From assembly GCA_964036195.1 (NCBI GenBank), contig OZ038460.1:15069504-15133503 (forward strand): 64,000 nucleotides of DNA, in the 5' to 3' direction. The notes beneath the pieces are model-generated. The model did not search any database. It saw nothing but the letters and a program-made list of their open reading frames with translations, and was not told the origin of the DNA. This document shows positions 25,501 through 36,704 of the stretch, one piece after another. The position numbers and the translations under genes were made by a program. The first letter of the stretch is position 1, and the number at the start of each line of letters is the position of its first letter. The DNA comes from Sphaerolaimus hirsutus. Lineage: Eukaryota > Nematoda > Chromadorea > Monhysterida > Sphaerolaimidae.

Positions 25501-25766
25501 CTGGATAGTTCATATAAATATAGAACTAGTTTTACAGAATCAGCATTCATTACCAAAATCGGTCCACTCAAACTTATCGAAATAATTCACCAATTAACCT
25601 CCACCCTTACGGAACGCAACATGGCGAGACAACAGGAGACACTTTTACACCTTGGAAAAATGCCAAAATAAAATACCTATAACGAAAATGTGACAGCATT
25701 CTCAACGTACGCGTAATCGACGGTGAAATGCTTGGGCGGGCACATGAGTGCTTTCCTGTAACCCAT
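22523..25766 (-). CDS. DDAH/amidinotransferase-family hydrolase, complete
   Basis: Six exons on the minus strand: 25766-25711, 25335-25164, 24026-23841, 23487-23245, 23125-23063, 22660-22523 (stop TAG at 22525-22523). All phases agree, giving 285 residues, the usual family length. The family (guanidino-modifying, dimethylargininase-like) uses a Cys-His-acidic catalytic set. Visible motifs in order: ALMCPPKHFTVDYA, INPWMGG, GLPDMVFVCNAGLALG, FKHPERRGERSHY, FEGGGDAVF, FYHLDTCFCP (the expected catalytic His in HLD), FVCNAV, IEVDMSEFMKSGGACQCL (the expected nucleophile Cys near the C-terminus). The start used is MGYRKALMCPP; an in-frame ATG eight codons upstream is an alternative. Intron 2 contains a poly-G/GATA hAT-type element; introns 3 and 5 contain TTGACA foldbacks. 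The gene is tail-side neighbour of SEH1 on the same strand. Substrate (methylarginine or another guanidine) cannot be told from sequence. Confidence 0.93.
22850..23040. repeat. TTGACA-type foldback in DDAH-like intron 5
   Basis: CGACACACAATAAGTTGACAACC ends pair with GGTTGTCAACTAGTGTGCG; arms hold AACACATTTGAGTTA. A relative lies at about 23606-23762 in intron 3 and another at 20945-21205. Confidence 0.6.
24230..24752. mobile_element. hAT-type poly-G/GATA element in DDAH-like intron 2
   Basis: Ends CAGGGGTCTCC / GGAGACCCCTG; 8-bp duplication GTGGCAAT at 24222-24229 and 24753-24760. Same family as 5030-5544. Confidence 0.85.
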
Positions 25767-25897
25767 CACCGTGCGCCATGGAGGCGCCATTTTTCTGTGG
25801 CGTTTGTGCCAACTGACGTGGTGCAACGAAAGAAAGCTGTGCAAAACAGAAGAGCGAAAGTCTAATGTTTGTTACACACATACATGGCATTTCTGTT

Positions 25898-26622
25898 TAG
25901 GGTTGGGACGATATATCGTATCGAATATCGGATATCGACTATTTTTTTATATCGAATATCGAATATCGATATCGAAAATTTTGAAAAAATATCGAATATC
26001 GATATCGAATATCGACCTTTTTTGTCGATATTTTCGATATTCTATACTCCCTGGGCCTGACTTCAAATAAGCCAGGAAAAGCACTATTAGAAGGCGATTT
26101 CATAAGCAATTTTAACAAATTTTGCGCGCAAGCGCGCACTTTGTTTTCACATGACAGGTATTTTTGTTTCAGCACTTGCGGCAGCATCAAATCTTGTGCA
26201 AATGCTCTCTCAAATGTTCACATAAGAGTATATGTATGTTTAATAGCTACTTACACCATGGAAACATCAATGGCACCATGGCATGGCACCTATAAATGGG
26301 GCTGGCACCTTTTCCTTATCACATTTGTCACATTTTTAAATCATTTTCTCATTTTGATCATTGTGTGCCATTTAAATTTGTATCATCTACTTTTCAGTAG
26401 AGATGATCAGTTGGGTTTGTGATCAAATGGAAATGCAATATGCCAAATGAGATATGCCCTGCTACACCAAGAGCAAAATATCGAAATATCGATATCGAAT
26501 ATCGAGGATTTTTTAATATCGAATATCGATATCGAGGGTCCATATCGTATCGATATCGAATATCGAGTCTCAGAAAAAAATATCGAATATCGATATCGAA
26601 AAGTCATATCGTCCCAACCCTG
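25898..26622. mobile_element. hAT-type element with ATATCG arrays between SEH1 and DDAH-like gene
   Basis: Ends TAGGGTTGGGACGATAT / ATATCGTCCCAACCCTG; 8-bp duplication TTTCTGTT at 25890-25897 and 26623-26630. Same family as 4662-5923 but with a different centre. It fills most of the 1.17-kb gap between the SEH1 stop and the next gene start, with nothing else visible there. Confidence 0.85.
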
Positions 26623-26935
26623 TTTCTGTTATATATGTGGTGTTTTTATGCAGATAAATTAACTACAGTGGCTGGACAACACTAAATATATTTACTCCGA
26701 AAATATCTATAAAAACTGTGTCTGTGACAAATCCGTGTTCATTTATGCAAAATTACGTACAAATAAACCTATACAAATGCCTATACCTATACAAATGGGC
26801 ATATAATATTCACTGTTATATCATGTACGTATCACTAATATTCAAGTCACGTTAATAGGCTCAACGACGTGAATCAAAATAGTGATTTTTGCCCAAATAA
26901 TAAACAGAAACCACATTGCCACAAGAAAAAGCCGA

Positions 26936-29900
26936 TCAATACATGACTCTCATTTCATTGGCGCTGTGCTGCTCATTTTCGCCAGTGTGTTCTTCAGGTT
27001 TGAGTATCTTGGCCACAGACCACTGCCTGGTCGGCCCACCTGTAAAAATTCAAAAAAATTATATTTCTAAACGGCTAGGCAAATTCGACAAGGGAGGTAG
27101 GGTATGGACGACATGACTTTTTGCTATCTATATAGAGTTTCGATATCGATATTCAATGGGAAAAATGGTCGACATCCAACATTCGATATGAAAAATAGTC
27201 GATATTCGACGGGGGGGTTTTCTTAAAATATATCGATATGAATATTCGATATGGAAAAATATTCGATATTCTATGATATATCGTCCCAACCCTATGGGAA
27301 GGGGGTCACTGGAAGTAGTTGGAAGTTTGTGAAGCATAACAAACACTTAAAAGAAAAATGATCAAAAGATTGATTTCAAGCAGCGATGGTAGCTGATACG
27401 ACAAGCTACGACAAAAATTAATCCAGTGTAAAAAACGCCACGTAGAAGCGGGAGGGGGGCTACCAAAACCTACCTTTAATCAGACACACTTGCCCATTGG
27501 CTCCCGACGTGGCCAACATAGTCCCAGTACAGTTCCAGCTGACCCTCCAGGCGTGTCCCTGGGGGCAGTCTCGGACCCTGTAAAACGTCATGCAAAGTGT
27601 CAAAAGTCATGTAAAATGCCCTGCGAAATGGCAACCCGGTTGCCATTTCGCAGGGCATTTTACATGACTTTTGACACTTTGCAGGATATTTTCCATCTTC
27701 CAGGACATTTTACAGGGTCCGGGACTGGCACCTGGTGCACGTCCAACTTGGCCAGCTGCACGCAGTCGTACTGTTGCTGGGTGGTCGGTTGCCCAGCCCC
27801 TTGGATCTGTCCTCCAGGACCGGTGAGGGAGGCGGCGCTCGTGTTGACAGTGGTGAGGTCGGATTGAGAGCTGTGTTGAGGGTGGATTTGTGGCGCTTTT
27901 AAAGATCGTTATATTAAGGTAAAAATATAACTTTGTCGGTACTTCAGGTAACTTTCTTAAGTTAGAATTAGGGTTGGCCGATGTTTTTTTTTAAACGTTT
28001 TTTTAAAAAAAAAACATGACGTCCGAAATGTTTGTTTTTTTAAAAAAACATCGGCCGAAATTTTTAGTACTAAGCACTAGGTATTTTGCAAAATTTTTGC
28101 CAGTGTCTGATATACCTATATATGTTGACACTAGGTCATATCTGGGAGCTTTTAAAAAAAAAACGTTTTTTTTAAAAAAAAAACATCGAGTTAAAAAAAA
28201 ACGTTTTTTTTTCCAACCCTAGTTAGAATATATATGGCGTTCCATGGGCGTTCACGCTTAGGGGCGACCTGCCCCCAACAAGCTAAGCTTTACACACATT
28301 TTGGCTATCCTCTCCTAGTTTTTTTTTGAAAATGAAAGCTTAAGCAAGAAATGTCCCTCAGCCAAATAAAAATCCTACCGCATTTCCTCGAAATACCCCC
28401 CGGGGGTGATTGTTTCAGAGTGAGAATTTGGAGGGGGTTAAACGAGGGGGGGGGCTTATAAATTCATAGTGCCCATTTTGAGGGGGGTATTTCGCGAAAT
28501 ACGGTATGTGTTCAACCTATCTTCCGAATCCATGAAGGCACCGCGAGAACTGGCTGATCGAGAAAGTGCGCATCAGCTTTCATATTTCGGTTACTCGAAA
28601 ACCAACAAAAAACTCCACGAAGACACCACAAACCATCCAGGCAACCAAAATGAACCAACACAACAGGCTTCAGCGCGAACAGGTGCACGTGTCTGCTGGC
28701 GATGGCTAGCAAATGGTAGCTTCGGCCCAGCGACGGGGCGAACTGCGCGTCGAACACGGGCTCGCCGAAGTCGCACAGGGCGTCCATCAGGTTCCACGAT
28801 CTGAATGAGGGGGGTAATTGGGTTGCGATTTGACCATATTCAGAATTGCTTGGGTTGTTAACTATGTCACACTTCGATAAGGATTGTTTTCTTCAAAATT
28901 TTAGGTCTTTTTTTCACACATTTTTTCAACACAACTCAACATTCTTCCATCAACTTACACAATCACTCACAGTAAACACGCAGCACACTTTCCACCAGTA
29001 CGGCCACTATAAATCAACGACAAATGGCGCCCAAAACGCTCAAATCACTCATTAGCAGATCAGCGGGGAAAATAACTCTAGTCGACAGACATTGGCGCGG
29101 CTGCAATAAGTGGCGAATTATGCCCAACGGTTTCACAGTGGAATTTGAAGTTGGAGAGGTGATAAATATTAACGAGATAGTGTTAAACTATGCAAAAAAT
29201 CTTATCTCAAATTTGTGCGACCCCCCCCCCCCTTTAACTACGCAGCACAACGAATACATACCCGTTCCAACATCCGTTGGTAACGCACAGAAATTGGCAC
29301 CCAACCCAAATCCTACTCCGGCACCGACGCAAACGCCGCGAGCGAGTAGACGTATATCACGCCAGCGCCCAGTCCAGGTTTCCGACGCCAATAAAATGGC
29401 GCCAGCGCCAGTGAAACTAGCCGCGCCGGAAGTCAAGTGCTCAAAGTGCCAGCAGGGCTCCATCACGCTCACCCTGCAGGAGTACGGAGCGCTGGTGGAC
29501 TACTGCGAGAAGCTGACCGAGGCGCTAGCGTCAGTGGCACATTCAAAAACGCAGCGCAAAAAAATACGACGCAAAACACCCCCCCCCCCTAATTTCCAGG
29601 GCGTTCGAGCGTCGCTTCAAGGCGCCGGTCATCATGCGCTACACGGTGCACGTGCCCAAAAGCCAGGTGCGCAGCGGCACGGGCAGCCGCGCCATTGTGC
29701 AGCCCGGCGGCGACCAGGTGCCAGTTTCGCAAATTGAGAAGTGAGAAGTAAAATGGCAAATGAGAAGTGAAATGGCAAAAGTGAAGTGAAATGGCAAGTA
29801 AATTGGCAAAAGCGAAGTAAAAAATAAAATGTTATTTCTCTTCGCTTTTACCATTTTACTTCTTAATTTGCTCCGGTTTTGCCATTCCACTTCGCATTTG

Positions 29901-32900
29901 CCATTTTACTTCTCGCTTGTCTACTTGCGGAACTGGCCCCAGGTGTCCGAGAAGTTGAGCGCTGCCGGGCCACAGGGTGAGATTGGTCCGGTGAACTCGG
30001 CGATGTATATTTATATTTACATCAGCTGGGATTCGATTTTTACCGCGTGGCGTAGCTTTATATATCTAAAATATCACTCATAAACACCAATTGGGGTGAT
30101 TGAAAGGCGAGACACAACTAGGGTGTCAACAAAAACTTTTTGGCGGAAAACGGAAACGGAAAAATTTTGGCACTTGCCGGAAAACGGAAACGGAAACGGA
30201 AAAAGTTTGGCACTTGTCGGAAAACGGAAAACGGAAAAATAAAAGGCCGGAAAACGGAAACGGAAACGGAAAAATTTGCTGAAAGTATGCCGGAAACGGA
30301 AAAAATTTGCTGAAATTTTGCGGGAAACGGAAAAAAATTTGCTGAAATTTATCTGGAAATAAAATTTTTTGCAGAAATCTCACTAGAAATAGAAAAAATT
30401 CACATAATTGAGAACCTGCATGCATGTTTACCAGTTTGGCTACAACAGAAAACATAAAATTTAGCTAGAAGGTGGAAAAAAGTTGGAAAAACAGACAATT
30501 TAACCGAAAAATTGAAAAAAGCCGGAAAAACTGAAAATTTAGCCGGAAAACGGAAAATGAGCCGGAAAAACGGAAACGGAAAAAAATTTAGCAGCCGGAA
30601 AACGGAAACGGAAACGGAAAAAAATTTGCCTGCGGAAAGCGGAAACGGAAAACGGAAAACGGAAAGTTGACACCCTAGACACAACTGCTTGAAAGAGCAC
30701 TGCTTGAAAAAGGGCGCGTTAGAACAAGGCTGTCAACTAAATATCAACTCAAACGGCAAAATAGGTTCAAGTAGATGCGCCAAACTCACAATTGCTGCGC
30801 ACATGCTTTCGACTGCACGGGAAAAAAATTAGAACAATATTGACTTGCTCAACAGCACCAACATCAACAGATCCCCTAATTTCGCAACACCCCGCCCACA
30901 CAGAGGTCCAGCCGCGAGCCGGTCGCCCCGACCCCACAACCCATCCATCACCAGCTCCAAAGACGGCCGCGTCCACCTCCAGCGACCGGGGCAGCACCGG
31001 CACCGGCGACACGCTGGCCACCAGCGCCGCCGGGTGCGACTTCAGCGAGCGTCTCTCCGAGCCCAACAGCGAGCAGTACTACGGTACGGTGGAGCTGCAG
31101 CTGTTGCTCGAGGATGCGGAGAAGATGCTCGCAGCTACCGCGCTGGACTTGGAGACGGCTACTAAGCTGACTGGTTAGGTACCAGACCAGGGGTCCTAGG
31201 AGGGGCTGCACCCCCCAAAAAAAAAATCCGCCGGCTATCTATCTATCCTGGAGGCCGCTCAGCTATCTCTCTATCCAGCGACCCAATTTTTGGCTACTAC
31301 CCCCTGAGCCCCCCTCCCAATCGCTCAGCTACCTACCTATCCGGAGCTTTTGAAAGGCATTTTACATGACTGTATACGATTTGCATGACATTTGACATTT
31401 TTACAGGGTCTGGGCCTACCCCCAGGGGCAACCGCTAGCACAGTTAGCGTATTGTTTAAATGCCGCTCGGCTCCGCCCAGGTACCAAGGAACAGCACGCG
31501 TTGGGCCGGTACGACCACGAGGTGCTGCGCCTCAAAGAGCAGATGCGTCGCATCCGCGCACACCTCCGCGGCGAGTAAGTCTACAACGACAACCCCCCCC
31601 CCCCGCCAAGGACGTATCCAATTCCTTCTACGCGCAATTTCTTCCCCATTTCTTCCCCAATTTTACATTGTATTTTCAGCGGATAGGTCCCTTTAAACCA
31701 ATATCCTTGGAAATGAACACATTTTTGCGACTTTTCGCTGTAGATGTATGCATAATTACATACTTATAAAGCGGTTCCCGGCGGTGGCGCCGAGCCTGTG
31801 CCGCTGTGCATTTTTACCCGCTGTGCATGGTTACCCGGCGTGCATTTTTCGCTGCCCGGTGTGCATTGTTGCCCGGTGTGCATGGAGGGGCGGCCGCCAT
31901 GCACACCGGGCAACAATGCACACCGGGCAGCGAAAAATGCACGCCGGGTAACCATGCACAGCGGGTAAAAATGCACAGCGAGTCTAGCCCGTGGCGCCAA
32001 CGCCAATAGCGCCATGGCGTGGCGCCTTTGTATGGCGCTAGCGCCAAAACGCCTTTTCGTCCCTATATAGGAAAAAAACTTTATTTATTTTTTTTTTGGG
32101 GGGGGGGTGAGCCCCCCCCCCCGTTCGCCGGCCCCCGTAAACAAGCAGCCCCACCGCTCAAAAATCCTGGATACGTCCCTGCCCCCCCCCACCGAAACTA
32201 GGGATGGCACTTGATTTTTATCTGATTTTTCGACAGGGTCACAAAACACAACGCTTTTACACTAAAAATGCATCAAAACCCATGAAAACACCACCAACGG
32301 TAATGTATGTGAAATTGCGTGCTTGTGCAAAAAAAATTGTAAAATACCTTGTGCATGTCTACCAGAAACACGACCTTTTGATTTTTCAAAAATTAAAATC
32401 AGTTTCCACCTGTGATTTGAAAAAAATCAGATTTAAAAAATCAAATTTAAAAAAATCAGATTAAAAAAATCAAGTGCCAACCCTATCCACAAGTCAACAC
32501 AATAATCTAGAAACAGGCTTTCGAAGCACCTCATCCAACCACCTTAGCCACGGGTCGCGCAACGGCGACGGCAGCTCGACGGGCGGCAGCGACAAAAAGA
32601 GCCAGCCCTGCCCCAAGTTGGCCAGCGACGTGAAAGCGTGCGCTGGTGATGCGGCTAGGCTGCGCCATTGCGCCAACACCATCCTTGATGGGGCTAGTTG
32701 AACTTACCAGACGCATTTTTAAAGCCATCGCGGGTGTGAAGGGGCATGTGAAGGGGTTACCCCCCCCCCCAAATAGTCCAGTTATCTATCCCGGATGCAA
32801 CTTTTTTGTCAACTATCCCCAGAACCCCCAAATCGGCGGCTATCTATCAACATGGAGCGATTTCTGAGAAATTTCACACCAATTTTTGCTCAAAATCTCT

Positions 32901-35900
32901 AATTTTCATAGCTTCTCACCTGCAAATTACTGATTAATATCCTTTATTGCCTATTTTCAGCTATTTTTGTACTTTATATGCTTAAATACCAATTTTAGCT
33001 ATTATTCCCCATTTTTAGCTATTTCTCAATTATTGCTGGCGATCCCTACCCCCTTTCAACCTTCTACACTTTGAAAACTTATTGAAGAACCACACCCCCC
33101 CTCCCAAAAAAATCGGATATCCATCCAACCCCCGGAGGGGCAAAATTGGGAAACCCCCTGAAAGCCATGTGTGTAGGGTTCAAACGGGATTGACTTTTCG
33201 GGATCGGGATCGGGATCCACTTTTTGAGATTTCGGGATCGGGATCGGGATTGGGGTTTCGGGATCGGGATCGGGATTGGTTTTTTGAGATTTCGGGATCG
33301 GGATCGGGATCGGGATTGGCCGGGATTGGGGTCACGGGATCGGGATTGGCATTTTTCCGGGATCGGGATTGGGTTCTAGGGATAGAGATTTTGGCCATTT
33401 ATCTGGCATTCACAGTTGTTCATAAAGGTCTCAAAACACTGTTGAATGCCAGAAAAGTGGCATAAAATTGACACTGGGGGTTTGCAACCACTTTTTTTGC
33501 ATGCAAAAACGTCATTATTTCACTTTTTATAATTTCCACTAATTTTTCCGGGATCGGGATCCCGGATTTGGGAGTTTCTCGGGATCGGGATTTGAAAATT
33601 TTCGGGATCGGGATCGGGATTGGTATTTTTGGATTTCGGGATCGGGATCGGGATTGGGGTTTCGGGATCGGGATCGGGACTGGTAAATCCCGGAATTTCC
33701 GTTTGAACCCTACATGTGTGGCGATATTTACCTACACGCCAAACTCAAAACATTTTCCAGCAGAAGGGCAGCGCCTAAAAGAATGCGAAAGCGGATGTCA
33801 GGTCGACTAGCAAGCAACTAGATTCTATCAAATGGAACACAACAAATCTTGTGTATGATGTTTGTGCGATGTGAATAATACTTGTCGCGCGGTGAAATAA
33901 TAATGGTCGACAATTTTCACGGGAAATGAGTGAAGTGAAGTGTAATTGAAAATGGGTCGATAGGAAGGTAGAAAACTAGTACGGGAGTGGAAGGATTGGC
34001 AAAATCCTACTGAATTTGTAAAAAAAATCACACTGTCCGTGATATTGGTGCCGAAATGTAATTCCACAGTCATTCCATCGCACGTTGTGGAAACACCCGA
34101 GCTCTTTTACCGTATATCCTCGAATAAGTCGCGCGGGAAGTTATTTTTCGTCCGAATTTATTGAGGGGGGACTTATTCGAGGATATACGGTAGTCCACCC
34201 AATCGCGACTCCGCCCACCTGGCATCATTAGCCTTCTCATACACGGCGATCTGGCTGTTAGCTCCCTGCGGCGGCTTGGGCTCGTCGCAGCCGACCAGCA
34301 GCAACTGGGGGTGCAGCCTGCTCGTGCTCCAGGCGAGCGCGCGGCACCTGGGGGGATTGAGTGATGGAGTAGTGGAAAACAATTTTAGATGTGAGAGGTG
34401 AAAAGTGAAAGGCGGAGTCAATTTTGAAGTGAGACGTGAAATGATAAGTGAGAATTTATTTAAAAAAAGTAATTTTGGAAGTGAGAAGAGCAATGAGATG
34501 TGAAATCTTGAAATAAAAGTAAATTTAGAAGAGAAGTGAAAAGAGAAGTAAAACGTTAAAAGTTAGTAAATATTCAACTTTTTCACTCAACACTTTCAAA
34601 TTACCTTTTTTTACTTCTCATTTCCAAATCTACTACCCACATCTCAGATGTTTATGTTCACTCCCCTACTAGCTCCACTAGCACCTGAGCTTGTGTCTGT
34701 GCATTGGCCGGCCGGTGTCCATCTCGTGCTGCAGGTGCCACGCGTGCAGGTTCATCACGTCGGGCGCCTCGTACACGCGCACCACACCGTTCGCAGAGCA
34801 CGTCGCCTGGGGGGAATGGGGGTCTCCAAGAGGGCTGGGGGGCTGCCCCCCCCCCAAAGTGGCCAGCTATCGATCTATCCCGGAGGCCGCTCAGCTATAT
34901 ATCTACACCGAGGCAAATTTTTTGGCAATCTTTCCCGAAATAGCTCAGCTGTCATTCAATGTGGAGCAAATTTGGAGACTTTTTCACCCAAAATCGCTAA
35001 TTTTTGCTCCATTTTTCTAATTTTCACCTTCAGAATCGCTATTTTCGGCAATATACATGATTATATGCCTGTTTTTAGCTATTTTTAAGCGATTTTGTCG
35101 ATTTCTAACAAATTTTTAGTATTTTTTTCCCGCTTTTTGCATTCTATAGCTGAAAAATTTATTTATTCGCCAATTTATTTTGCCCCCTCCAGAAAAACAT
35201 TGAAGCTATTTATCCCCCAGGAGGAGCGATTTGCTATCTATCCAGCGAACTCTTACAAACTCACCAAAACCAAGCCGAGATGATGGGGTCCGAACTTGAC
35301 ATCGGTCACATCTGAACGACTATCGACCAGCTGACACTTTTTCACCCAGTGCGTCGGCCGCTGCGCCAGCATGGCCGCGTTCGGCCCGCTCAGCTGACTA
35401 GTGTGCGAGCCGCCTGGGGGGGGGGTGTGGGGGTGTTGGGGCATCACAGTACGGGATCGCTTACGGGTTTTTTTCAAAGGTTTTTTTTGTGTTCAAAAAA
35501 ATGTCCAGATGCTTGTAGGGTTGGAAAAAAATCGATTTTTTAACGACCGCGATTTATGAAAACAATCGCTTGCCAACCCTAGATGCTTCCAACTTTGCCC
35601 ATTTCGTACTCAAACAACTGCACACACCGCAAACTATGTTTAATGCTAGAGAAAACATTTACTATAAATGCGAAGCCCCTCCAAGGTTCAAATCCAAGGG
35701 AAGCGTACTGAACCTATGTACTCATTTTTCGCATTAACCAGACCTTTGCCAGACACCGTGTAGATTATTAACGTTCAAACAATAAACGCAATGATCAGCA
35801 AAGAGATGTTTTCCTGAAGCGACAATCAATACACCCACAGAACCCACCAACCGGCATTCATTTCCTGCCAAATAGCCACAGTACGATCGAAACTGCAGGT

Positions 35901-36531
35901 GGCCAGCACCTGACCGAATTCCGGGTGCGCCCAGTCGACGCGCCACACGCTGCCGCTGTGGTACTTCCAGGGTTGGAAGTTATATAGCCCGACACGTTTT
36001 CGGACAGCCCGGCAAGTCGATTCATTGGGCCTACACACACTAATTGACATCGACACCAAATATCAACTGGTTCCGATCCAAATTGAAAGCTTGCTGACGA
36101 GCCAACGAACGGCGTTCAAATGAAAGCTTCAAATTGGGAATGGACCCAGTTGACATTTGGTGTCGATGTCAACTAGTGTGTGGGGCCATTAAATCGAGCA
36201 GCGTTAATTCGTTTCAGATGTAAATACACTAACAAAGAAATCGGCCGTTCCGAAAAACGCGTAGGTCTAGATAAATTTCGCACCAGGATGCAGTGCAGCG
36301 CCACTCGCCCGACTGCGTGCAGTCCCACACCTTCACTGACTGGTCTGGAAAACATGGGGCATTCTTATCGTCAACTTTGGCACTCTGCCAAAACACTGAG
36401 TACATTAATGCGGAATAAAACGCGTTACCGGAAGAACAGGTGGCTATGCGGCGGCCGTAGAAATCATAAGATATGTCATGAATTATGTCGTTGTGCCCGT
36501 GCATTACAGGCCAGAATGTGAAAGAGGCCAT
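26936..36531 (-). CDS. SEH1L: Nucleoporin SEH1 (WD40 beta-propeller), complete
   Basis: Ten exons on the minus strand: 36531-36429, 36344-36284, 35967-35852, 35413-35265, 34806-34685, 34347-34219, 28800-28660, 27870-27732, 27558-27474, 27039-26936 (stop TGA 26938-26936); about 382 residues. SEH1 is shared by the Nup107-160 nuclear pore subcomplex and the GATOR2 complex. Landmarks: [117 protein letters not shown]. The ATG follows an in-frame TGA. The start of exon 3 is odd: strict homology joins TGG to AAG and needs a GT-TG intron; an alternative canonical AG at 36031 adds 21 residues. The exon 7 donor was set by phase and is weak. The last WD repeat is divergent (NGQVCLIK). Intron 6 (5.4 kb) contains another gene on the opposite strand; intron 8 is an introner-like element. 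Confidence 0.95.
27120..27296. repeat. Partial ATATCG/CCCAACCCT element
   Basis: The right end GTCCCAACCCTA is clear, the left end decayed; ATTCGATAT motifs fill it. It lies in SEH1 intron 9. Confidence 0.6.
27559..27731 (-). mobile_element. Introner-like element = SEH1 intron 8
   Basis: The 173-nt intron starts GTGCCAGTCCCGGACCC and ends GGGTCCGAGACTGCCCCCAG on the minus strand. It is a near-perfect hairpin centred on AACCGGGTTGCC-like sequence. It splits a codon-exact junction of the conserved [13 protein letters not shown] stretch. Confidence 0.88.
27969..28221. mobile_element. hAT-type element with TTTAAAAA/AAAACG interior
   Basis: Ends TAGGGTTGGCC / CCAACCCTA; 8-bp duplication GTTAGAAT at 27961-27968 and 28222-28229. 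It lies in SEH1 intron 7. Confidence 0.85.
29024..32701 (+). CDS. Unrecognised six-exon gene nested in SEH1 intron 6
   Basis: Proposed exons: 29024-29523, 29600-29717, 29943-29976, 30871-31173, 31481-31574, 32548-32701 (stop TGA). Phases agree through all junctions and give about 400 residues. I do not recognise the family. Visible: a basic and Pro-rich N-terminal half, a CSKC pair followed by [18 protein letters not shown], then [20 protein letters not shown], a Ser/Thr/Pro-rich linker, a probable coiled coil ([20 protein letters not shown], then [19 protein letters not shown]) and a short Gly/Ser-rich tail ending ILDGAS. Exons 2-6 are GC-rich at third positions, unlike the surroundings. The first intron fits only a GC-AG (or GG-AG) pair at 29524-29599; exon 4 could instead start at a later AG. 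Intron 2 is an introner-like element and intron 3 carries a hAT-type element. The N-terminal 120 residues are the least certain part. Confidence 0.6.
29718..29942 (+). mobile_element. Introner-like element, second type = nested-gene intron 2
   Basis: The intron begins GTGCCAGTTTCGCAAATTG and ends CTTGCGGAACTGGCCCCAG. The termini match the first type but the arms are GAAGTGAGAAGTAAAATGGC units, inverted. The host exons read through in phase. Confidence 0.75.
30119..30677. mobile_element. hAT-type element with GGAAAAC arrays
   Basis: Ends TAGGGTGTCAAC / GTTGACACCCTA; 8-bp duplication GACACAAC at 30111-30118 and 30678-30685. Interior almost wholly CGGAAAACGGAAA repeats. It lies in intron 3 of the nested gene. 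Confidence 0.85.
33174..33712. mobile_element. hAT-type element with GGGATC arrays
   Basis: Ends TAGGGTTCAAACGG / CCGTTTGAACCCTA; 8-bp duplication CATGTGTG at 33166-33173 and 33713-33720. Both arms are GGGATCGGGATT arrays. A small relic of the same family is at 59840-59925. Confidence 0.85.
34109..34193. repeat. Short foldback TACCGTATATCCTCGAATAAGT
   Basis: 85-bp perfect-arm palindrome just downstream of the SEH1 exon 6 donor, in intron 6; flanked by TA. Confidence 0.65.
34807..35264. repeat. Poly-G/GATA element filling SEH1 intron 4
   Basis: Almost all of this 458-nt intron is a member of the 5030-5544 family (GGGGTCTCC, CAGCTAT, CTATCCAGCGA motifs). Terminal duplications were not resolved. 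Related partial copies are at 31190-31350, 32740-33165 and 62870-63000. Confidence 0.65.
35516..35581. mobile_element. Tiny 66-bp hAT-type element
   Basis: Ends TAGGGTTGG / CCAACCCTA; flanks GATGCTTG and GATGCTTC (7 of 8 identical). It lies in SEH1 intron 3. Confidence 0.7.
36027..36187. mobile_element. TTGACA foldback in SEH1 intron 2
   Basis: Inverted ends GGGCCTACACACAC / GTGTGTGGGGCC with TAGTTGACATCGACACCAAA arms; 3-bp ATT on both sides. Copies of the same size are at 60942-61103 (flank AAT) and 56260-57109 (interrupted). Confidence 0.75.
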
Positions 36532-36704
36532 CGCGTAGAGTTTAACGCGTACGGCGGGACGATTTCAAAAATTTATTTTTTTTATTTTTTGCATAGGTGA
36601 AACCGAATTTTGCGGAGATACCCCGTATGACAAGTTGGCAGCCAGCCAAATATTTCGCAATCACTATAAATGTAAATAGGTAGGTAAAATTGGCTAGAAA
36701 TAGG

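Noticed and set aside
28512-28797. Plus-strand open frame with [11 protein letters not shown]
   Set aside because: Antisense to SEH1 exon 7, whose minus-strand frame is conserved.
31479-32701. Treating nested-gene exons as the missing 5' coiled-coil exons of the PLEKHH-like gene
   Set aside because: The last exon (32548-32701) ends in an in-phase stop codon, and the coiled coil does not match the PLEKHH N-terminus.
33082-33465. 127-codon open frame rich in RDRD/GSGSG and its antisense counterpart
   Set aside because: Translation of GGGATC arrays in the element 33174-33712.
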